A DNA stretch of 64,000 nt from Xestospongia bergquistia (lineage: Eukaryota > Porifera > Demospongiae > Haplosclerida > Petrosiidae), in contig OZ014416.1 in NCBI GenBank assembly GCA_963965975.1, positions 3,286,001-3,350,000 of the forward strand, written 5' to 3'. A program made the position numbers and the translations under genes. Below the pieces are notes generated by a model. The model was given only the letters and a program-made list of their open reading frames with translations, made no database searches and was not told where the DNA came from. Positions 58,886 to 64,000 of this stretch are shown here, piece by piece (position 1 is the stretch's first letter; each line of letters begins with the position of its first letter).

Positions 58886-59770
58886 TAGGACTGTTTTCTA
58901 CTGGAGATGATCATCAACTAATTAGGAGTTATAAACTCATTTTAAATAATACCTACTTTTAGGATAGAATAGGTCTGTTTGCTGATCTATTAGAGATGAG
59001 TGTTTTTCTTCTAGTAAGTTAATAGAAACACTTATTAAATAATTGTTTTTACTATTTATCTCTTCTATTATAATAGTAATTTACTCTGCATCAACATGTG
59101 ATGATCTACATCTAGTATAGTCCTATAATATACTATATATGTAAGTCATATCTATTATTAAATTACTACACTTACTAACTATTTGTTCTGTAGTGTAATG
59201 ATATAATGTTCTAATGGTTGTGAGTCGTATAGTAACTATAATGTTAGAAAAAAACAAATTCTGTTACATTTAGTAGGTCTATCAATATACTAATAAGAGA
59301 TGATCTGATAACATTTGTTAACATACCTACTGTAAGTTGAATTACTAAATAATGCAATGTCTACTAAATGAACCTCAATGTTTTATAATAGGACAGATAG
59401 GTTAATGTTACTGGTAATGATGACCTTATGTACATTAACTTATGATTAATGTAAGTTATCTGTTATAATAATATGGACATTTCTTTACTAAACATGTATT
59501 TTTTATAATTTTTAGATGGACTTTGGTCTATTATATAGGTGTATGGTTTTCTGATAACTTAGACTGTAAGTTTGATGTGTCATTAACTTAACAATCATGT
59601 ACTAAACTATTTCCTTTAATTCTATAGTGATACTTTCATGACTAGACTGGAGATGATGCAGTGATGTTCTCTAATAACCACTCTATGTAAGATTGATCTT
59701 TATTATACCTTTTGTTAATTCTATTTAACATTTCATTCTGTAGTGATGTTCAAGTTGAGTGTACTTCAAC
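58886..59770 (+). other. R array 2: second full copy of stop-rich exon-like segments
   Basis: All six donor (GTAAG) and acceptor (TAG) pairs of 20427-21310 are conserved in place, ending with CTGTAG at 59743. Scattered substitutions and short indels fall within segments and introns. Confidence 0.7.
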
Positions 59771-59967
59771 TTGTGGAGATGATGAATTAGATGATGAATG
59801 AGATGATGAATGAGATAATGATGGAGATGATGATGGAGATGGAGATGGTGGTGATGATGATTGAGATGGTGATGGAGATAATGATTGAGTTGGTAATGGA
59901 GATGATGATGGAGATGGAGATGGTGGTGATGATGATGATTGAGATGGTGATGGAGATAATGGTTGTA
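59771..59967 (+). repeat. GAT/GGA-rich repeat, copy 2
   Basis: Essentially identical to 21311-21512, including the Met/Glu frame. Confidence 0.85.
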
Positions 59968-60539
59968 TATTAATAGTTACATTATATATAGTACAATTAT
60001 AAACTGTTTTGGTCTCCTTTAATTTTTTTATCTACTACTAACACTGTGTGGACATCAATAATTGTTTATGGGCCTGGAAAAATATTCAACATTGTTGGTT
60101 GCGGCTTTTATCTTGGTTCTTGAGGTTGGCAGTCTTTGTGTGTTGAGTATATGGTCAGGGATCAGTGTGTGAGTTGTGCATATTGACATCATAATGTGAC
60201 TATAGGTAGTTGATGAGTCTGGGGTATTAATAGATGGATTTGGACATGGAACCACAGTTTGTATGTTATTTTGTTATTACTTTCTAATATTGTATCCTCC
60301 ACCTTGTCTTGTGGCACCTCACATCTCATTGATCTTTGTCTTTTGTCAGTTTTGTGTATCTATATATAAACTATCCCTGTATAACCTTCTAGGTCTTATT
60401 GATGCATAACAGTGACTCTTTCTCTTGATATTAAACCTGATGTCAGACTCTTCCATATTTATTTTAATCTCTTTGTGTGTGTCTGTTACTATGTCATAAC
60501 GTTCTCCCTTTGTATTGTGTAATCCCCTTGTGTATGTCA
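59968..60539. other. Unit spacer, copy 2
   Basis: Almost identical to 21513-22084. No gene seen. Confidence 0.5.
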
Positions 60540-60805
60540 TATAATCCTGAATAATTTAACTCCTTCTGTTTTGGAATTGTTAACCATTGAGTTTGTTGTG
60601 TATTAACACCTTGTGTGTGTCGTATAATCTTGAATTATTTAACCCTCCATTTAACAATTGTTACCATTGTGTTGCATATTTTCCAGTTTATGCGTGCCGT
60701 ATAATCCTGAATAATTTAACTCCTTCTTTTTTGTAATTGTTAACCATTGTGTGTGTTGTGTATTAACCCCTTATGTGTGTCATATAATCTTGTAACCAGT
60801 AAATC
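60540..60805 (+). repeat. 157-bp satellite, unit copy 2
   Basis: About one and a half units, as at 22085-22340. Confidence 0.85.
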
Positions 60806-60814
60806 TTGTAGGCA

Positions 60815-62213
60815 TTAGTAGTCCTCTCTACTGTGTCCTAATATGACTATCCTATATACTGTCTTCTAAAGTAACTGTCCTATCTATTGCGTTCTAATAT
60901 AACTGTCTGTCAACTATGACCTAATATAACTGTCTCATCTACTGTGTTCTAATGCAACTGTCCTGTCTACTGTGTCCTAATATAACTGTTCTGTCTACTG
61001 TGTCCTAATGTAAGAGTGCTATCTACTGTGTACTAATGTAACTGTCCCATCTACTGTGTTCTAATATAACTGTCCCATCTACTGTGTTCTAATATAACTG
61101 TCCTATCTAATGTGTTCTAATGTATTTGTCCTATCTACTGTGTCCTAATGTAATGTTCCCATTTATTTTGTAACTATTCTATCTACTGTGTCCTATAGTA
61201 ACTGTCCCAACTACTGTGTTCTAATATAACTCTCCAGTCTTTTGTGTCCTAAGGTAACTGTCCCATCTACTCTATGCTAACATAATTGTCCCATCTACTG
61301 TATTCTAACATAACTGTCTCACCTACTGTGTTCTAATGTTAACTATCTAATCAACTGTGTCCTAATGTAACTAACTACTGTGTCCTAAGGTAACTGTCTT
61401 ATCTATTGTGTCCTATAGTAACTGTCCCATCTACTGTGTTCTAATATAACTCTCCAGTCTATTGTATCCTAATGTAACTGTCCCATCTACTGTGTCCTAA
61501 AGTAATTGTCATATCTACTGTTAACTATCCAATCCACTGTGTCCTAATGTGACTGTCCAACTACTGTGTCCTAAGGTAACTGTCCTATCTATTGTGTCCT
61601 ATAGTAACTGTCCAATCTACTCTGTTCTAATACAACTCTTTGGCCTATTGTGTCCTTATGTAACAGTCCCATCTACTGTGTCCTAACGTAATTGTCCCAT
61701 CTACTGTATTCTAACATAACTGTCTCATCTACTGTGTTCTAATGTGACTGTCAAACTACTGTGTCCTAAAGTGACTGTCCTATCTATTGTGTCCTATAGT
61801 AACTTTCCCATTTACTGTGTTTTAATATAACTCTCTGGTCTATTGTGTCCTAATGTGATTGTCCAACTACTGTGTCCTAAAGTAACTGTCCTATCTATTG
61901 TGCCCTATGTCCCATCTACTGTGTCCTAATGTGACTGTCCAATCTAGTCTGTCCTAATGTAACTTTCCATCTACTCTGTTCAAATGTTACCGTCCTATCT
62001 ACTATGTCCTAATCTAACCGTCTGTTTTTATGTGTCCTAAAGTAATTTTCCCATTTACTGTGTTCTAATGTAACTGTCCTATCTACTGTGTCCTAATGTA
62101 ACTTCTTTTATCTACTGTGGCCTGAAGTAATTGTTCCATCTACTGTGTTCTAATGTAACAGTCCTCTCTACTGTTTTGTAATGTCATTGTCCGCTCTCCT
62201 GTGTCCTAATGTA
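60815..62213 (+). repeat. 28-bp satellite, array 4
   Basis: Same core and orientation as the other arrays. It bounds unit copy 2 on the right. Confidence 0.95.
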
Positions 62214-62479
62214 ATTATTTTGAGTATGTTAGGCCATTAAAAGATGTATTTGAGCATATTAGGCTATTAAAAGATGTATTTTGAGCATATTAGGTCATTT
62301 AAAGATGTCGTTTGAGCATATTAGGCCAAAAAAGAAGAATGAGAGGTGGGAAGGGTGGTGGACGGCAATACAGTACCACCTCCACATGGTGTCGTCTGGA
62401 GCATCATAGGTATCCTAACTATGATGTACTGAGAGTACTGTCAATCCTTACCTCATTCTTTTTTAAACTGTTTTTTTCC
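62214..62479 (+). repeat. 31-bp repeat plus G-rich module, copy 4
   Basis: As copies 1-3, with GAGGTGGGAAGGGTGGTGG (one G fewer) and CCACATGG in place of CCACGTGG. Confidence 0.8.
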
Positions 62480-62906
62480 ATATTAATTGCCAAAAATGAA
62501 AATGTTCTCCTACAGGCATGTCCAGGAACACTTAGGGTGTCTGTCTCATTATCATTACTAAATCAAGCATGACTTCTATAATAAAGAAATTTTCAATGCA
62601 ATATATATTGAGTATATTATTATTAATACGTATTAAGTTTAAGTAACACATTGTTTATGTATCATTAAGTGAAGTATAATATTTATAATGACATTACAAA
62701 CATGAGTAATAGCACTCATTAGCACATTTGTAAAGCTATGGTTATAGAAATGGATGAAATTTTTAGAAGTAGTGAAGAAATAGTGAACAAATCCTTTGAA
62801 AACAAAAGATTTAATTTCCTCATCATTGTTGATATAATCTTTATTACTACTAACATGCCATTGTTTCTCACATACTTATGATGGTATTCACAAAGTGATT
62901 GGCATT
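62480..62906 (+). repeat. Q block, copy 5, cut by the BEL-like element
   Basis: Parallels 52185-52610 and stops in the GTGATTGGCATTTG landmark where the LTR element starts. A third unit therefore began here. Confidence 0.7.
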
Positions 62907-64000
62907 TGTTAATGTTTACTATAGTTTGTTTATGTATTATCATTCATTATGTTAATGTTTACTCTAGTTTGTTTATCTATTATCATTCACTTCCTGTTTT
63001 GACCATCATTTATACTAATTATCACTTATATGATCTCATATAAATTGGAAACACATACTTTTGAAAAGAGAGGTTTTTTTTGTTGAATGTCAAATTTTGT
63101 ATCTCGTTCAATCCGGGAGTGAACTCAACATATTTTGGTCCACCGAACCGGATACTAGCAAGAACATCGATAGTTTGATGGTTCTCTCTCAAAACTCAGT
63201 TATCTCCGTCGTATTCATCTTTCGTACTCGACCACGTGCTCTCTTAGCACCTCCATTAGATTCTCATTTTCACCTCATTGATGAAAATTAATGGCTCAAG
63301 ATCCAACTATACTTAGGAAGAGACGAGGTGTCGTTCGTGCATCGATAACTCGACTTTTCACTCGTCTGAAGGATTTGGAGAGCAAGGCTGATCAGCCCAC
63401 TACTCTTGATCTCGCACGACGGATGTCGCAGAAGCTGGAGAGTCTAGACTCCAACTTCAAGCTTCATCATTATGCACTCATCGATCTCATCGACGATACT
63501 GAAAGTATGCTCAAAGAGCAGGACATTTTAGATGGACATGATGACGAGATGGCCACATTGTCCACTCGTATTAAACGGCTAATTGCAGTCTGTGATTCCT
63601 CCTCCGAATTTGGTCCTCGTAAGATAGCCTCTCGAAGCTTAGTTCGCCTAGAAAGAAATTTATTTACTATAAACGAAAGAATTGGTTCCTTGTCTGGAGG
63701 ACCTGATGAGGTTTGTCTTCTTTATCAATATGAAGAGCAACTTCGTGATCTCAAGGTTGAATTGAAAGGTATCTGTAGTGTTTTTCTGTCCCTTGGTGTA
63801 GAGGAATCCGATCAGCTCTATACCTCACAAACACAACTTGATAAAGAGCTGTTTGACTGCTCTCTTAAAATCAAGAGGTTGCTATTTCCGTCTGGTCAAA
63901 CTCTTGACTCAACTCCACCCTCACTCGATAGCAAAGGAGTTAAGCTGCCCAAATTGGACGTACCTAAGTTTGATGGGAACATCATCAACTGGAGGACCTT
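62907..64000 (+). mobile_element. BEL/Pao-type LTR retrotransposon, 5' end, runs off window
   Basis: It interrupts Q sequence at 62907. A putative left LTR spans about 62907-63130 (TGTTAATG to CTCAACA), with a TGGTCCACCGAACC primer-site-like stretch at about 63136 and then a long gag frame. It looks whole as far as it can be seen. The right half and second LTR are outside the window, so age cannot be judged. Confidence 0.75.
63291..64000 (+). CDS. BEL/Pao gag-like ORF (partial), element gene
   Basis: An open frame from an ATG at 63291 to the window edge (236 codons). It starts MAQDPTILRKRRGVV and carries long charged helical stretches such as TRLKDLESKADQPTTLDLAR. Near the edge is VKLPKLDVPKFDGNIINW, which resembles the conserved 'LPKL.LP.F.G....W' block at the DUF1759 region of BEL/Pao gag proteins. 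It belongs to the element beginning at 62907 and is not a host gene. Confidence 0.78.
   Translation, partial: MAQDPTILRKRRGVVRASITRLFTRLKDLESKADQPTTLDLARRMSQKLESLDSNFKLHHYALIDLIDDTESMLKEQDILDGHDDEMATLSTRIKRLIAVCDSSSEFGPRKIASRSLVRLERNLFTINERIGSLSGGPDEVCLLYQYEEQLRDLKVELKGICSVFLSLGVEESDQLYTSQTQLDKELFDCSLKIKRLLFPSGQTLDSTPPSLDSKGVKLPKLDVPKFDGNIINWRT

Noticed and set aside
63061-63291. 76-codon ORF just before the BEL gag frame
   Set aside because: Lies across the putative LTR end and leader and shows no family motif. The gag frame starting at 63291 is much better supported.

Overview
The window is AT-rich animal DNA with short introns. Single-copy conserved genes sit only at the left edge, and the rest is duplicated or mobile sequence. 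Degenerate COR-domain (C-terminal of Roc) and ankyrin genes with one repeat per exon, very short GT-AG introns and local satellites suggest a demosponge such as Amphimedon queenslandica. That assignment is inference from gene style, not from a search.

Layout. (1) 1-4800: the 3' half of ribosomal protein L23 and a complete four-exon beta-tubulin gene, both +. (2) 4800-11340: a mosaic in inverted orientation relative to 18180-27760. It holds a FEM1-like fragment, two arrays of stop-rich exon-like segments ('R arrays'), a 157-bp satellite, and an inserted, internally deleted DDE transposase. (3) 11695-24540: a unit of about 9 kb bracketed by two arrays of a 28-bp satellite. It carries a broken INTS2 3' region, an unrecognised ORF, palindromes, four further satellite families and an R array. 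(4) 24540-28255: a rearranged partial unit with an INTS2 exon, an R array and a second FEM1-like fragment. (5) 28370-50405: decayed COR-domain exons and five 99-bp ankyrin exons in long paralogous introns. A Ty3/Gypsy element with 160-bp LTRs lies in one intron, and a 3' remnant of another Ty3/Gypsy-like element lies upstream. (6) 50408-62906: a second direct copy of the unit (offset about 38.4 kb), again between 28-bp arrays, and the start of a further unit. (7) 62907-64000: the 5' end of a BEL/Pao-type element with an open gag frame running off the window.

Most notable observation. The R arrays are runs of 50-139 bp segments, closed in all three forward frames where I checked them, separated by 53-65 bp candidate introns. 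These introns have GTAAG donors, TAG acceptors and often ACTAA-type branch motifs. The layout recurs in five copies on both strands. It looks like a spliced non-coding transcript, or untranslated exons, amplified with the unit. In two copies it leads directly into a FEM1-like exon; in two others it leads into a GAT-rich repeat followed by satellite. No functional claim goes beyond this. The duplicated coding pieces (INTS2, FEM1, COR, ankyrin) mostly carry lesions and read as passengers or pseudogenes, while RPL23 and beta-tubulin look intact.
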